NCBI RefSeq assembly: GCF_000147355.1 | Contig: NC_014506.1 | Span: 620,001-684,000 of the forward strand | Source: Sulfurimonas autotrophica DSM 16294 | GTDB lineage: Bacteria; Campylobacterota; Campylobacteria; Campylobacterales; Sulfurimonadaceae | Length of the DNA stretch: 64,000 nucleotides | Direction of reading: 5' to 3' | Part shown: piece by piece, positions 17,168 through 27,199 of the stretch | Position numbering within the stretch: position 1 is the first letter of the stretch | Layout: every line of letters begins with the position of its first letter | The notes under the pieces: model-generated | The model's input: the letters and a program-made list of their open reading frames with translations, nothing else | What the model was told of the DNA's origin: nothing | Database searches by the model: none | Translations under genes and position numbers: made by a program

Positions 17168-18821
17168 GACCATCTCCATTGACATTAATTTTTAATTTTA
17201 ATATATTGTACATTGCTTTTGAAAAACTTTTGATTGAATGCATATCATTAATTGCCATTGTTGTTACGTCAGACTTGATGCTATGGTCCTTCGCAATATC
17301 TTTTATAATGAGTGTGCTTTTTTTATAAGCATCTGAAATTCTTTTATAAATTTCATCCATTTCTTTGATTGAGTTTTCATCACCTTGCATTGCTTTGTTG
17401 AAAGCTTGTATATTTTTAAGTATCTGGTAGCGTATATTTTTATAAAATTCCTGCTCTTCTTTTGTGTTGGAATTATAAAAATAGTCCAAATCATACAGCA
17501 TATCTTTTATGACTTTAGCAGCGGTGGCGAGGTGATTTACCTCTTCAGTTAGCTTGTTTAAATCCTTATTGTATTCTTCATCATTATTCACAGTTGAAAG
17601 TTCAGAAGCATAACGATATGTTTCACCTTCTAAAAGACGTATTTTTTCATATACCTTTTCATATTCAACATTAAAATTACTGGTGTATTTATCTAAAATT
17701 TTATCTATTGCCATATTCTCATCAAGAACTTTTGGCGGCGGTACATTTATAGCAAGCAGTGCAAATTCTTCAACTTTTTTTGAGAGGTTTTTTATCTCTT
17801 TTTTTAGTGCTTCTATTGCAATTTCGGGTACCTCTGTAGATACATTACATATAAATTTTGTCACCTTGTCTTGTGTTTTATGAAAATATTTTTGTGTAAA
17901 AGCAGTTAAAAATGCAATAAACGGGTACCATATTAGAACCCCTAAAACATTAAAAAGTGTATGAAAAATTGCAATTTTAATAACTCCGTTTACGTGGGAA
18001 AATGCAATGTTTACCAGAGTAATTAATTGGTATAAGAAGAGTAGACTCACAATTCCTGTTGAGAGATTAAACAATAAATGGGCAAAGGCTACTCTTTTTT
18101 TGTCAGGAATTCCTCCAATGGCACCAAGAAGAGCAGTTATAGTTGTCCCAATATTGGCTCCAACAACAAAAGCAGCTGCCGCTTCAAAACCGATTACATG
18201 TGTAAACAGGGCACTTTGTGCTATGGCAATAGAAGCAGAACTAGATTGAATTACAGCAGTAAGTGTCAGCCCTATTAAAGCATACCAGTAGGGAGTGGAA
18301 AACGCATATACTGATATATCAAAGTTTTGGGCTACATCGCCAAAACTCTCTTTCATGCCTTCAAGTCCTAAAAATATAAGACCAAAACCGACTAAAATAC
18401 CAAAATAATTTTTCCATTTTGATGCATCAGAACTTAAAACCTGTCCTAACCCTCCTATGCCTATAACAGCATATGAGAGGAGTTTAATGTTCATACTAAA
18501 GCCGACAATAGCAACAATCCAAGCCGTGACTGTTGTACCGATATTACTGCCAAGTATAATGGCTATACTGCTTTCTAAGCTCATGAGTTGTGCTCCGACA
18601 AGAGAGAGGGCCATAAGTGTCACAATGGAAGAACTTTGAAAAAGTGCAGTAGAGAAAATACCGGTTAAAAGACTTTTAAAATGTGTTTTTGTTGCATTTT
18701 GAACGATTTGTTTGAATGCATGCCCTGCAGAAAACTTTATCTGCTCTTCAAGGTAGAGCATCCCAAAGAGGAAAAGCCCTAAACCGGAAAATGCTTCAAT
18801 CCAAATCTGATAATGCTCCAT
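17151..18821 (-). CDS. Na/Pi-cotransporter family protein with PhoU-like tail, paralogue 1
   Basis: A sodium-phosphate symporter-type membrane protein of 556 residues. The two inverted halves each carry the QSSS repeat signature (FQSSSIVTLMALSLVGA and IQSSSASIAIAQSALF), with GSNIGTTVTAWIVA and GANIGTTITALLG. About 330 residues of membrane domain are followed by a roughly 200-residue helical PhoU-like cytoplasmic domain. Its ATG directly follows the stop of the radical SAM gene. A second paralogue lies at 31062. Phosphate is the presumed solute, by family only. Confidence 0.92.
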   Translation of the reverse strand: MEHYQIWIEAFSGLGLFLFGMLYLEEQIKFSAGHAFKQIVQNATKTHFKSLLTGIFSTALFQSSSIVTLMALSLVGAQLMSLESSIAIILGSNIGTTVTAWIVAIVGFSMNIKLLSYAVIGIGGLGQVLSSDASKWKNYFGILVGFGLIFLGLEGMKESFGDVAQNFDISVYAFSTPYWYALIGLTLTAVIQSSSASIAIAQSALFTHVIGFEAAAAFVVGANIGTTITALLGAIGGIPDKKRVAFAHLLFNLSTGIVSLLFLYQLITLVNIAFSHVNGVIKIAIFHTLFNVLGVLIWYPFIAFLTAFTQKYFHKTQDKVTKFICNVSTEVPEIAIEALKKEIKNLSKKVEEFALLAINVPPPKVLDENMAIDKILDKYTSNFNVEYEKVYEKIRLLEGETYRYASELSTVNNDEEYNKDLNKLTEEVNHLATAAKVIKDMLYDLDYFYNSNTKEEQEFYKNIRYQILKNIQAFNKAMQGDENSIKEMDEIYKRISDAYKKSTLIIKDIAKDHSIKSDVTTMAINDMHSIKSFSKAMYNILKLKINVNGDGLNEKI

Positions 18822-19778
18822 CTAACGCTCTTTACTATTATTACGCTTTCTTTTTAGATTGTTTGCAGGTATATAAAACTCTAAATTTCCGACTTTTTTG
18901 ATTGCTATCTCGTTACATGTAAGCAAATCATTTAAATTTTCTTTGCTTTTTTCATCGAAAAGTAAATTGATATCTTCCATTGTTAAAGGTCGTTTATCAA
19001 GTGTGTTGAGTATTTCCTCTTTTGTATGATATACATTATTTGGTTCGGCATGTATTCTTGAAGCTATATGTATAGGCAGAGTAGAATCAAATTTAAGAGC
19101 GATGTCATGTAACTCTTTATAGCTTACCCCCATAACCGGATACGCAGGCGGTCTGTCTATGGTGCCGATGTCTACTCTTTGACATTTTATTTTATGTAGC
19201 ACTTCGTTGAGTTTTTGTATTTCCTCTTTTGTATCATTCAAACCATGTACAAAAAGTATCTCAATAAAAAGTTTTCCTTTATAGGTCTGGCTGAATTCTA
19301 TAACTTTTTGTACAACATTTTCTACTGTTATAGAGGGATGCGGTCTGTCTATTTTTTTGAAAATGTCACTGCTTACGGCATCTAGTGAGAGTTTCACTTC
19401 ATCAAGTTTTAAGAGTGAAGCAAATACTTTTTCATCAACCAAACTTGCACTGTTTGTGAGTATCAGCGTTTTTGTTTCACCTTTTATTTTATTGATTGCA
19501 TCAATGAGTTCATCAAGGTAAGGGTAAAGTGTAGGCTCACCGTTTGCCGTGAGTGTTATCACATCAATTTTATCATGGAGATGTTTTGTAAGCTCATTTA
19601 TGATTTCATCGACTGAGACAACCTCTGTTTGTTTATCTACAGTCGCACTTGGAGCGAGTTCACAGTAAAGACAGTCAAAATTACATTGTTTATTTGAGGG
19701 AGAGAGGTCTATGCCTAAACTCATGCCGAAACGGCGTGAGTTTACAGGGCCGAAAATTATATTATTTTTTGCTGACAC
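18822..19778 (-). CDS. radical SAM protein, COG0731 group
   Basis: A radical SAM enzyme with the Fe-S motif CNFDCLYC. It opens with [20 protein letters not shown], the signature of the group related to archaeal wyosine (TYW1-like) synthetases. The bacterial members have no assigned reaction that I know of. [17 protein letters not shown] gives the GEP motif. The frame is open to 19877 and inside hemE. The GTG at 19778, with AAGAG seven bases upstream, places the start at the end of hemE and fits the family (319 residues). An ATG at 19808 is the alternative. The C-terminal third is not recognised. Confidence 0.85.
   Translation of the reverse strand: MSAKNNIIFGPVNSRRFGMSLGIDLSPSNKQCNFDCLYCELAPSATVDKQTEVVSVDEIINELTKHLHDKIDVITLTANGEPTLYPYLDELIDAINKIKGETKTLILTNSASLVDEKVFASLLKLDEVKLSLDAVSSDIFKKIDRPHPSITVENVVQKVIEFSQTYKGKLFIEILFVHGLNDTKEEIQKLNEVLHKIKCQRVDIGTIDRPPAYPVMGVSYKELHDIALKFDSTLPIHIASRIHAEPNNVYHTKEEILNTLDKRPLTMEDINLLFDEKSKENLNDLLTCNEIAIKKVGNLEFYIPANNLKRKRNNSKER
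18913..18922. repeat. TTACATGTAA palindrome, copy 7
   Basis: Perfect copy in the radical SAM gene, read in the other codon frame (Leu-Thr-Cys-Asn). Confidence 0.9.
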
Positions 19779-20799
19779 GATGGCACTCTTGTATGAAGTG
19801 CTTTGCATTTTCAACAGGAACATCAGGAAGAATTCCATGACCCAGGTTGAATATATGGCGTTTACCCTGCATAACATTTTGAATATCTTCTACCGCTTCA
19901 GTTGTCGCTTCTTTAGAATAAAGACGGCATGGTTCCATATTTCCTTGAAGAACATATTTGTCTCCGAGTTTTTCTTTTGCTAACTCCATTGGAGTAGACC
20001 AGTCGACACCGAAAACATCAAAATTACCATACACGTTATCTAAAAATGCAGGAATACCTTTAGGAAACATAATGATAGGAATATGTGGGTATTTCTCTTT
20101 TAGATACTCGGCAATCTCTACCATATATTTCCAAGAAAATTCATCATATTTGTTTGGCTCAATTGCAGCAGCCCATGAGTCAAAAATCTGCACAACATCT
20201 ATGCCAGATTCTATCTGCTTTTGCATGTAAAGTTTTACAACTTCTGTTACTTTTGCCAGAATTTTATGCAGGAGTTCAGGGTTTGCGTACATCATTTTTT
20301 TACATACATTGTATGTTTTTGTTCCCTGTCCTTCTATCATATATGTTGCAAGTGTCCAAGGTGAACCTGTAAAACCTATGAGGGCTTTATCATCAGCAAG
20401 CTTTGTCTTAATAAGCTTTATTGTGTCATATACATATGTAAGTTTGCTTGCCGCTTCTTCGCCGCCTATAAGTCTGTCAATATCTTCTTCATTTTTAATC
20501 GGGTCTGAAAATTTCGGACCTTCTCCTTTTACAAATGATAAATTCATTCCCATTTCATCAGGTATGACAAGAATATCGCTAAAAAGTATAGCAGCATCAA
20601 CACCGACAATATCTACTGGCTGAAGCGTAACTTCACATGCCATTTCAGGGTTATGGCAAAGGTTTAAAAAATTTCCGGCTTTCGCGCGTACTGCCATATA
20701 TTCCGGCAGATAACGACCAGCCTGTCTCATCATCCATACGGGTGTGTACGGTGTCTCTTTACCAAAACATGCATCTACAAATATTTTACGAGTCGGCAT
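19762..20799 (-). CDS. hemE: uroporphyrinogen decarboxylase
   Basis: Removes four carboxyl groups from uroporphyrinogen III to give coproporphyrinogen III in heme synthesis. At 345 residues it has the standard length. It shows the N-terminal signature [46 protein letters not shown] and the closing [16 protein letters not shown]. It lies in the minus-strand run between a UPF0114 gene and the radical SAM gene. Confidence 0.98.
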   Translation of the reverse strand: MPTRKIFVDACFGKETPYTPVWMMRQAGRYLPEYMAVRAKAGNFLNLCHNPEMACEVTLQPVDIVGVDAAILFSDILVIPDEMGMNLSFVKGEGPKFSDPIKNEEDIDRLIGGEEAASKLTYVYDTIKLIKTKLADDKALIGFTGSPWTLATYMIEGQGTKTYNVCKKMMYANPELLHKILAKVTEVVKLYMQKQIESGIDVVQIFDSWAAAIEPNKYDEFSWKYMVEIAEYLKEKYPHIPIIMFPKGIPAFLDNVYGNFDVFGVDWSTPMELAKEKLGDKYVLQGNMEPCRLYSKEATTEAVEDIQNVMQGKRHIFNLGHGILPDVPVENAKHFIQECHRVSKK

Positions 20800-20848
20800 T
20801 TAGTGCCTCCCTGCATTGAATTTTAATTCTTATTCCCATTATTATTCC

Positions 20849-21364
20849 TTAATGATTATGTCCAACTTTACCCAAAAAGTATAAACCAACGGATACAGCT
20901 GTGATTGAAAGCGCAAGATAAAGCATCTCTAGTGCGCCGTTAAATTCGGTATGACCGACTTTTTGAAAGAAACTTACTACCAACACCATAACAATAACTT
21001 TCGAAATTTTATCTTTGAGCTGGTCAAGTGAGTGAATTGCAAGAATTTTGTTCTCTTTTTCATTCCCTTTTGCAGGGTCAATGTCTGAAATGAAAAGCTC
21101 ATACAGACCAAATGCAAAAAGGAGCATCACAACACCTATAAGATATAAATCTACCGCTCCGATAATACCGCCGACTACATCTTCATGAAAATGCTGTGGA
21201 TGTTCGTGGTTAATGTAAACATTGAGTACCATCTTAGCTGTATCATATATATCAAAACTAGCGACTATAAAAAGTGCAATAGCCCCGATAAGTCCAAAGA
21301 TAACGGCCAGAATGACCATAAATCTTGAACCCCAAAGTCCATTTTCAAAGAGTCTTTCAAGCAT
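20849..21364 (-). CDS. UPF0114 (YqhA-like) membrane protein
   Basis: A 171-residue membrane protein with about four helices (11-37, 66-90, 115-135 and 145-165) and the UPF0114 pattern: LWGSRFMVILAVIFGLIGA, VGGIIGAVDLYLIGVVMLLF and LFISDIDPA. Function unknown. Its ATG follows the asd stop directly (TAA then ATG). Histidines cluster in the first loop and at the C-terminus. Confidence 0.85.
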   Translation of the reverse strand: MLERLFENGLWGSRFMVILAVIFGLIGAIALFIVASFDIYDTAKMVLNVYINHEHPQHFHEDVVGGIIGAVDLYLIGVVMLLFAFGLYELFISDIDPAKGNEKENKILAIHSLDQLKDKISKVIVMVLVVSFFQKVGHTEFNGALEMLYLALSITAVSVGLYFLGKVGHNH

Positions 21365-22396
21365 TTAGGCCCCTTCTTCCATTTCTATCCATTTTTGGGC
21401 AATTCTTACAGCATTTGTAGCAGCACCTACTCTTAAATTATCTGCAACAACAAACATATGCAGCATATTATTTGAAAACAAATCATTTCTGATACGTCCG
21501 ACAAATGTTTCATTCCTGTCTATACATGTAGCCGGCATAGGGTAGAGCGCTTCATCCGGGTTGTCTAAAATTACTATGTTTGGCGCTTTGCTTAGTATTT
21601 GCCTTGCTTCATTGGCTTCAACCTGAGAATCAAAAGTCATAGTGATTGATTCCGCATGACCGCGAAGTGTCGGTACACGAACACAGGTAGCACTGAGTGC
21701 TACTTCTTTGTGCATGATTTTTGTTGTTTCATTAACCATTTTCATCTCTTCTTTTGTATAGCCATTATCGGTAAAAACATCAATTTGAGGGATGACATTG
21801 AGTGCAATTTGCTGGTTAAATGCTTTGTGCTCCGCTTCATCAAGTTTAAATGCAAAAAATGCCTGCATCTGATTGACTAGCTCTTCCATAGCAGATTTAC
21901 CTGCACCACTGGTTGCCTGATATGTATCAACATCAACACGAACCAAATCATAAGCTTCATCAAGCGGTTTGAGTGCCTGTACCATCTGTATGGTTGAACA
22001 GTTAGGATTGGCAATAATTCCTGATTCTCTCCATCGCGCTATATCTTCAGGGTTTACTTCAGGCACAACAAGAGGAACGTTTGGATCCATTCTAAAGTGA
22101 GAAGTGTTGTCAATAACAACAGCACCTGCGGCAACTGCAGAGGGAGCAAATTCAGCACTTACGCTGCCGCCTGCACTAAAAAGGGCAATTTCTACCTCTT
22201 CTTGCTCAAAAACATCATGTGTAAGTTCTAAAATGTCAAAATTTTGGTCATTATAGTGCACTTGGAGCCCTACGCTTCGCGCACTTGCAAGCGGAACCAG
22301 TTTGTTAAGAGGAAAATCTATCTCTTCTAAAACTCTTAAAATTTCTTCACCGACAGCGCCGTTTGCACCGACGACTGCTACATTATATTTTTTCAT
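21365..22396 (-). CDS. asd: aspartate-semialdehyde dehydrogenase
   Basis: Reduces aspartyl phosphate to the semialdehyde, the branch point to lysine/diaminopimelate, threonine and methionine. It has the NADP-binding start VVGANGAVGEEILRVLEE, the catalytic cysteine in NPNCSTIQM (about residue 131), the substrate-binding TYQATSGAGKSAMEEL, and VRVPTLRGHAESI. At 343 residues it has the usual length. It sits directly after flgR, as in C. jejuni. Confidence 0.97.
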   Translation of the reverse strand: MKKYNVAVVGANGAVGEEILRVLEEIDFPLNKLVPLASARSVGLQVHYNDQNFDILELTHDVFEQEEVEIALFSAGGSVSAEFAPSAVAAGAVVIDNTSHFRMDPNVPLVVPEVNPEDIARWRESGIIANPNCSTIQMVQALKPLDEAYDLVRVDVDTYQATSGAGKSAMEELVNQMQAFFAFKLDEAEHKAFNQQIALNVIPQIDVFTDNGYTKEEMKMVNETTKIMHKEVALSATCVRVPTLRGHAESITMTFDSQVEANEARQILSKAPNIVILDNPDEALYPMPATCIDRNETFVGRIRNDLFSNNMLHMFVVADNLRVGAATNAVRIAQKWIEMEEGA

Positions 22397-22411
22397 TAAT
22401 TTTCTCCTGTT

Positions 22412-23551
22412 TTATTTTCTGACATCTAAAAAGAGTTCATCTTTTTGAATTTCATTGTTTTCACTCAGTATTACAGAACGTTCAACTACTGAAAGAAGTT
22501 CTCGGATATTTCCGGGCCAGTTATAAGATAAAAGTTCACTTTTTGCTTCGGGCGACAATGTTTTAACATCAAAACCGTACTTTTGACAGTTCTGTGCGAT
22601 CATTGCCTCTGCTATTTCGAGTATTTCGTCTTTTCTTTCTCTTAAAGGCGGAATGTTGAGCGGAATCGTATTGAGTCTGTAGTACAAGTCTTCCCTAAAT
22701 TCTCCATTTTTTATTTTTTCATCCAAATTTGCATTTGTGGCAGAAATAACCCGTATATCTATTTTTATAGCTTTTGAAGAGCCGAGTCTGCGAACTTCTT
22801 TTTCCTGTAATGCCCGAAGAAGTTTTGCCTGAACACCATAAGGCATCTCTCCTATTTCATCTAAAAACAGAGTGCCTCCGTTTGCCAGTTCAAACTGTCC
22901 GGTTTTAGCTTCAATTGCATCGGTAAAAGCACCTTTTTCAAAACCGAAAAGTTCGCTCTCTATCAGGTTTTCAGGAATTGCCGCCATATTGATAGCCACA
23001 AATGGTTTTTTGGCTCTTGGAGAATTTTTGTGTATATAAGAAGCAAAGACCTCTTTTCCCACACCGCTTTCACCAAGAAGTAAAATGCTGGCATCTGTTT
23101 TGGATGCTTTATCCGTAATCGCTAAAACTTTTTTGAGTGCTTGTGATGAACCCAAAAAATCATTTGCTGTTTTTTTTGTTTTCGCTACTGATTTTTTTAC
23201 TTTTTGCACCACTTCTTCACGCTTGATTGCATCAACCAGCGTATCAACATCAAAAGGCTTCAATAAAAAATCTTTGACACCTAAATGTATAGATTCAATA
23301 GCCCGGCTGAGTGTTGCATTTCCGGTCATTATAATGACTTCATATCTGCCGTTTAATTCTTTAACAAATTCAATACCGTCCATACCAGGCATATTGATAT
23401 CTGTAATGACTAAATCAAAACTATCATCAAGACCTTTGAGTGCATCTTTGGCATTTTTAAATGTTTTTACTTCAAACTCTTTGTAATCGCTCATAGCAAT
23501 TTCAAGAGATTTACGCATATTAATATCATCTTCTACTATGGCTATTTTCAC
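22412..23551 (-). CDS. flgR: FlgR-like sigma-54 activator lacking a DNA-binding domain
   Basis: NtrC-type response regulator that would activate RpoN-dependent flagellar genes. The receiver (1-115) has D51 in VITDINMPGMDG and K98 in LLKPF. The AAA+ domain has Walker A LGESGVGKE (159-167), Walker B GGTLFLDEIGE, and a sigma-54 contact loop read as GAFTDA (207-212) rather than the usual GAFTGA. The protein ends at residue 379, shortly after NWPGNIREL, with no Fis-type helix-turn-helix. H. pylori FlgR is known to lack it too. Assignment rests on this architecture and on its place in gyrA-flgP-flgQ-flgR-asd. Its sensor FlgS is not in the window. Confidence 0.92.
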   Translation of the reverse strand: MKIAIVEDDINMRKSLEIAMSDYKEFEVKTFKNAKDALKGLDDSFDLVITDINMPGMDGIEFVKELNGRYEVIIMTGNATLSRAIESIHLGVKDFLLKPFDVDTLVDAIKREEVVQKVKKSVAKTKKTANDFLGSSQALKKVLAITDKASKTDASILLLGESGVGKEVFASYIHKNSPRAKKPFVAINMAAIPENLIESELFGFEKGAFTDAIEAKTGQFELANGGTLFLDEIGEMPYGVQAKLLRALQEKEVRRLGSSKAIKIDIRVISATNANLDEKIKNGEFREDLYYRLNTIPLNIPPLRERKDEILEIAEAMIAQNCQKYGFDVKTLSPEAKSELLSYNWPGNIRELLSVVERSVILSENNEIQKDELFLDVRK

Positions 23552-23573
23552 AAAAAGTCCTATTTATATTCGG

Positions 23574-23984
23574 CTATTTTAGAACTGAAATTTTAGCAAA
23601 ATTATCATTAAAATCGACTTTGAAACATGTTGTTTTTAGTATGAGAATCGTTGTGGAGGTGTTTTGAAGGTTTGTTGTACATTCTTTATGTTCTACATTA
23701 AGCCCTAGTTTGTAAATATAGTCTATGAATTTTTCATTATTTAGGGCAATGATTTTTTTTAAATTTTTACTATTGTGTGATTCTAAAAGAAGAGTGTTGG
23801 ATGGAGTGCCTTTACATTTATGCATGGCTTTAGAGATATCTAATGTTTCATTGTAGACTATCGTATCTTTTACAAGATATCGGTAAGAAATAAGATATTC
23901 ACCTGCATGAAGTGCAAGTGAATGAAAAAATATTATTGTGCAAATTGAGAGTGAGAAAGTGTGATTTCCATCTCTACTTCGCAT
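23574..23984 (-). CDS. flgQ: FlgQ-like exported protein (by position)
   Basis: A 136-residue protein with an N-terminal hydrophobic segment (about 10-26, LSICTIIFFHSLALHAG) that looks like a signal peptide. Sequence similarity to FlgQ could not be judged by eye. The assignment is from gene order: it lies between flgP and flgR, as Cj1025c does in C. jejuni, where FlgQ is needed for motility with FlgP. AGAGGG sits five bases before the ATG at 23984, which supports this start although it overlaps flgP by 52 bases. Two cysteines, in HKECTTN and TTCFK, could pair. Confidence 0.65.
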   Translation of the reverse strand: MRSRDGNHTFSLSICTIIFFHSLALHAGEYLISYRYLVKDTIVYNETLDISKAMHKCKGTPSNTLLLESHNSKNLKKIIALNNEKFIDYIYKLGLNVEHKECTTNLQNTSTTILILKTTCFKVDFNDNFAKISVLK

Positions 23985-24457
23985 AATCCCTCTTTAAAAG
24001 TTGTTTCTACTACATTGGCATTTCTTACCATTGCATCTACTGATGTTCTTACAGTAGAACGTTTTACCATCATATTTTTAATGAGGTCCTGGCCATCTAC
24101 TCTAACACCTTTGACTTTTTCAGCGATAAGTCTATATGCATCTGCAACGGCGGCACGCTTTGCCAATGCATAGGCTTGAGCCGGTGAAGTTGTATTCATA
24201 GGTGCAACCCCTTGTCCTAGTACACTGATGAGTAATGGTTTGTCTTGTGCAAGAACAGCAGCATTTGTTTGCGGCATACTTGGTTGTACTACTGCAGGTT
24301 CTTTTTTCTTGTTGGCAGTATGATGAGGGCATACTACATGAATTGTAGTTTCAGTGGGTGCAGCAATTGTTTGCTCAGGTTGCATTTTTTGAATTGTTGC
24401 ATCAGCTGCAAAAGATGCAACACTCAGCAATGTTAGTAATACTACAGAGTATTTCAT
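23933..24457 (-). CDS. flgP: FlgP-like flagellar protein (LPP20 fold)
   Basis: Exported protein of 174 residues with a signal peptide (1-18, ending SFAA). The C-terminal half has the FlgP/LPP20 pattern: AYALAKRAAVADAYRLIAEK, then VKGVRVDGQDLI, a TSVDAMVRNANVV strand and CEVEMEITLS. In C. jejuni FlgP forms the basal disk around the flagellar motor. No lipobox cysteine follows the signal peptide here, so it may be soluble or differently anchored. It is followed by flgQ and flgR and preceded by gyrA, matching Campylobacter order. Confidence 0.85.
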   Translation of the reverse strand: MKYSVVLLTLLSVASFAADATIQKMQPEQTIAAPTETTIHVVCPHHTANKKKEPAVVQPSMPQTNAAVLAQDKPLLISVLGQGVAPMNTTSPAQAYALAKRAAVADAYRLIAEKVKGVRVDGQDLIKNMMVKRSTVRTSVDAMVRNANVVETTFKEGLCEVEMEITLSHSQFAQ

Positions 24458-24520
24458 AGAATATCCTTACAGGAGGAGCTTTTACAGCTCCAGATTTTAT
24501 AACTTTTTATTAAGCAACTA

Positions 24521-27001
24521 TTATTCCAAGTTTAAAGATGAAGATGTTTCTTCATTTTCATCTTCATTTTTTTCTTCTTTTGGACAGCGTGAAATACTTA
24601 CAACTTCATCACCTTTTACTATATATACGCCGGAAGTGTTTCTGCTTGACTTTGAAATAGTCTGCATATCAACACGTATCATTTTACCGGCTTTTGTAAG
24701 AGCCATCATATCCATGCTCTCATCAACCATTAAACAGCCTACTATATATTTACCTGTCTTAGCTGTCATTTTCATTGCTATTACACCAGAACCGCCACGG
24801 TTTGTAAGTCTGTACTCTCCGGCATCAGTACGTTTACCTATACCTTTTTCTGCGACGATTAAAATCTCTTGATCATCACTTGCTATGATGTTTGCATCAA
24901 CGACTTCATCGCCTTCATGTTTAAACTTAATACCTCTTACTCCACGTGTGCTACGTCCTTGTTCACGAGTTTTTTCTATTTCAAATTTTATACATTGTGC
25001 AAGTTTCGTAACAATGAAAAGGTATTTAATACTTTTATCGGCAATTTTTGCAGTAATAAGTGCATCATTATCGTCAAGAACAATCGCTCTTACACCGTTG
25101 CTTCTAATGTTGCTAAATTCACTTAAATTTGTACGTTTGACAATCCCATTTTTTGTAAAGAAGACTAATGATTTGTCTTCACTAAAGTCTGTTGTCGGAA
25201 TGATAGATTGGATTTGTTCATCTGCTTGTAAATTGATAAGATTTACAACTGCTTTACCTTTTGCAGTACGACTGCCCTCAGGAATTCTATATACTTTTAA
25301 CCAATGAAGCTGTCCACGATCGGTCACAAAAAGAAGTGTATCATGCGTGTTACATGTAAAGAAGTTTTCTATAAAGTCATCTTCATATGTTGTTACGGCA
25401 GTTTTGCCTTTGCCTCCACGCTTTTGTTTTTCATAACTTGCTAGTGGTACACGCTTAATGTAGCCTCTATGAGTAATAGTAACAACCATTGGCTCGTTTG
25501 GAATTAAATCTTCTATATCTATGTCATCATAGTCATCTTCGATTTCTGTTCTTCTTTTTGTTGTATAAGTAGTAAGCACTTCATCAAATTCTTCTGCGAT
25601 AATACCATGAAGTACATCTTCACTTTTTAAGATTGATTCAAGATACTCGATAAACTTCATTAACTCTGCAAGTTCGTTTTCAATTTTTTCTATTTCAAGA
25701 CCGGTTAAACGTCCAAGTCTCATTGCAACAATGCTTGCTGCTTGAATTTCTGAAAAATCAAATTCAGATACAAGATTTTCTTTTGCCGCTTCTTCAGTTT
25801 TTGAAGCACGAATAACACGGATAACATCGTCAATGATATCTATAGCTTTTTTCAAACCTTCAAGGATATGTGCACGTGCTTTTGCTTTTTCAAGGTCAAA
25901 AATCGTACGACGGATAATAATAGTTTTACGGTGATTGATAAAATGCTTGAGAATATCAATAAGACCAAAAATTCTCGGTTCTTGATTTAATATAGATAGC
26001 ATGATAATACCAAATGTCGTTTGCATTGATGTTTGTTTAAACAGATTGTTTAAAACTATTTCACTTATTGCATCACGCTTAAGCTCAATGACAACACGCA
26101 TACCGTCACGGTCTGATTCGTCTCTAATTTCGCTGACACCGTCTATCATCTTGTCTTTAACAAGATTTGCTACATTTTCAATGAGACGTGCTTTATTGAC
26201 TTGGTAAGGCAGTTCATCAATGACAATGACATCCCTGTTTCCTTTTTTCTCAATATGCGTCTTAGCGCGTACTTTTATACGTCCACGCCCTGTTTCATAG
26301 GCATCCATGATACCTTTTTTACCAAAAATAATACCGCCGGTTGGAAAATCAGGTGCTTTGATATGTTCCATAATCTCAGGCAGAGTAATATTTGGGTTTT
26401 CCAAGAGTGCTTTTAAACCGTTCATAATTTCCGTAGGGTTATGCGGAGGAATGTTTGTCGCCATACCAACGGCAATACCGGAAGAACCGTTTATAAGGAG
26501 ATTCGGTACACGAGTAGGCATGACATCTGGTTCTTTTGTTGTCCCGTCATAGTTATCTATCATATTAACTGTGTTCTTTTCTAAGTCTTTAAGAAGTTCT
26601 CCTGCATACTTTGTCATACGTGCTTCCGTATAACGCATTGCTGCTGCAGAATCGCCATCAACAGAACCGAAGTTTCCTTGTCCGTCAACAAGTTCCATTC
26701 TCATAGAAAAATCTTGTGCCATACGTACGAGTGCATCATATACTGCCGTGTCACCATGTGGGTGATACTGACCAATTACATCACCGACTATACGTGCTGA
26801 TTTTTTGTATTTTGCACCGAAAGAAAGATTGAGTTTGTCCATTGCATAGAGGATTCTTCTGTGAACAGGTTTTAGTCCGTCTCTTACATCAGGTAAAGCA
26901 CGACCGACTATAACACTCATCGAGTAGTCAAGATAGCTGTTTTGAAGAGTTTCTTCTATATTTATACTTTGTACATCGCCATTGTTTAACAAGTTGCTCA
27001 T
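24521..27001 (-). CDS. gyrA: DNA gyrase subunit A
   Basis: Breakage-rejoining subunit of gyrase, 826 residues. The catalytic tyrosine is Y124 in [11 protein letters not shown]. The quinolone-determining region reads [20 protein letters not shown], with Thr85 and Asp89, the unmutated Campylobacter-type residues. The C-terminal part has six beta-pinwheel blades and a GyrA-box-like QKRGGKGK (about residue 535). The C-terminal tail is acidic. A copy of TTACATGTAA lies at 25350. Confidence 0.98.
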   Translation of the reverse strand: MSNLLNNGDVQSINIEETLQNSYLDYSMSVIVGRALPDVRDGLKPVHRRILYAMDKLNLSFGAKYKKSARIVGDVIGQYHPHGDTAVYDALVRMAQDFSMRMELVDGQGNFGSVDGDSAAAMRYTEARMTKYAGELLKDLEKNTVNMIDNYDGTTKEPDVMPTRVPNLLINGSSGIAVGMATNIPPHNPTEIMNGLKALLENPNITLPEIMEHIKAPDFPTGGIIFGKKGIMDAYETGRGRIKVRAKTHIEKKGNRDVIVIDELPYQVNKARLIENVANLVKDKMIDGVSEIRDESDRDGMRVVIELKRDAISEIVLNNLFKQTSMQTTFGIIMLSILNQEPRIFGLIDILKHFINHRKTIIIRRTIFDLEKAKARAHILEGLKKAIDIIDDVIRVIRASKTEEAAKENLVSEFDFSEIQAASIVAMRLGRLTGLEIEKIENELAELMKFIEYLESILKSEDVLHGIIAEEFDEVLTTYTTKRRTEIEDDYDDIDIEDLIPNEPMVVTITHRGYIKRVPLASYEKQKRGGKGKTAVTTYEDDFIENFFTCNTHDTLLFVTDRGQLHWLKVYRIPEGSRTAKGKAVVNLINLQADEQIQSIIPTTDFSEDKSLVFFTKNGIVKRTNLSEFSNIRSNGVRAIVLDDNDALITAKIADKSIKYLFIVTKLAQCIKFEIEKTREQGRSTRGVRGIKFKHEGDEVVDANIIASDDQEILIVAEKGIGKRTDAGEYRLTNRGGSGVIAMKMTAKTGKYIVGCLMVDESMDMMALTKAGKMIRVDMQTISKSSRNTSGVYIVKGDEVVSISRCPKEEKNEDENEETSSSLNLE
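25350..25359. repeat. TTACATGTAA palindrome, copy 8
   Basis: Perfect copy in gyrA, read as Phe-Thr-Cys-Asn, the alternative codon frame. Confidence 0.9.
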
Positions 27002-27199
27002 TGAAACACCTAAAATTTAAATTTATACATATTATCTTATTTTGGCTTAATAAAATGTTTAAAGATGATGAACTTTTATACAATTTATGGAAAAAAGGAA
27101 GAATTGTTAAAGCTGCTTAAAAATTAATCAGTTAAATTTAAATTACAGTCCTTTTTTATTCTATACTTTGCCTTGAAAATATTCAATTAAAGGATTCAC

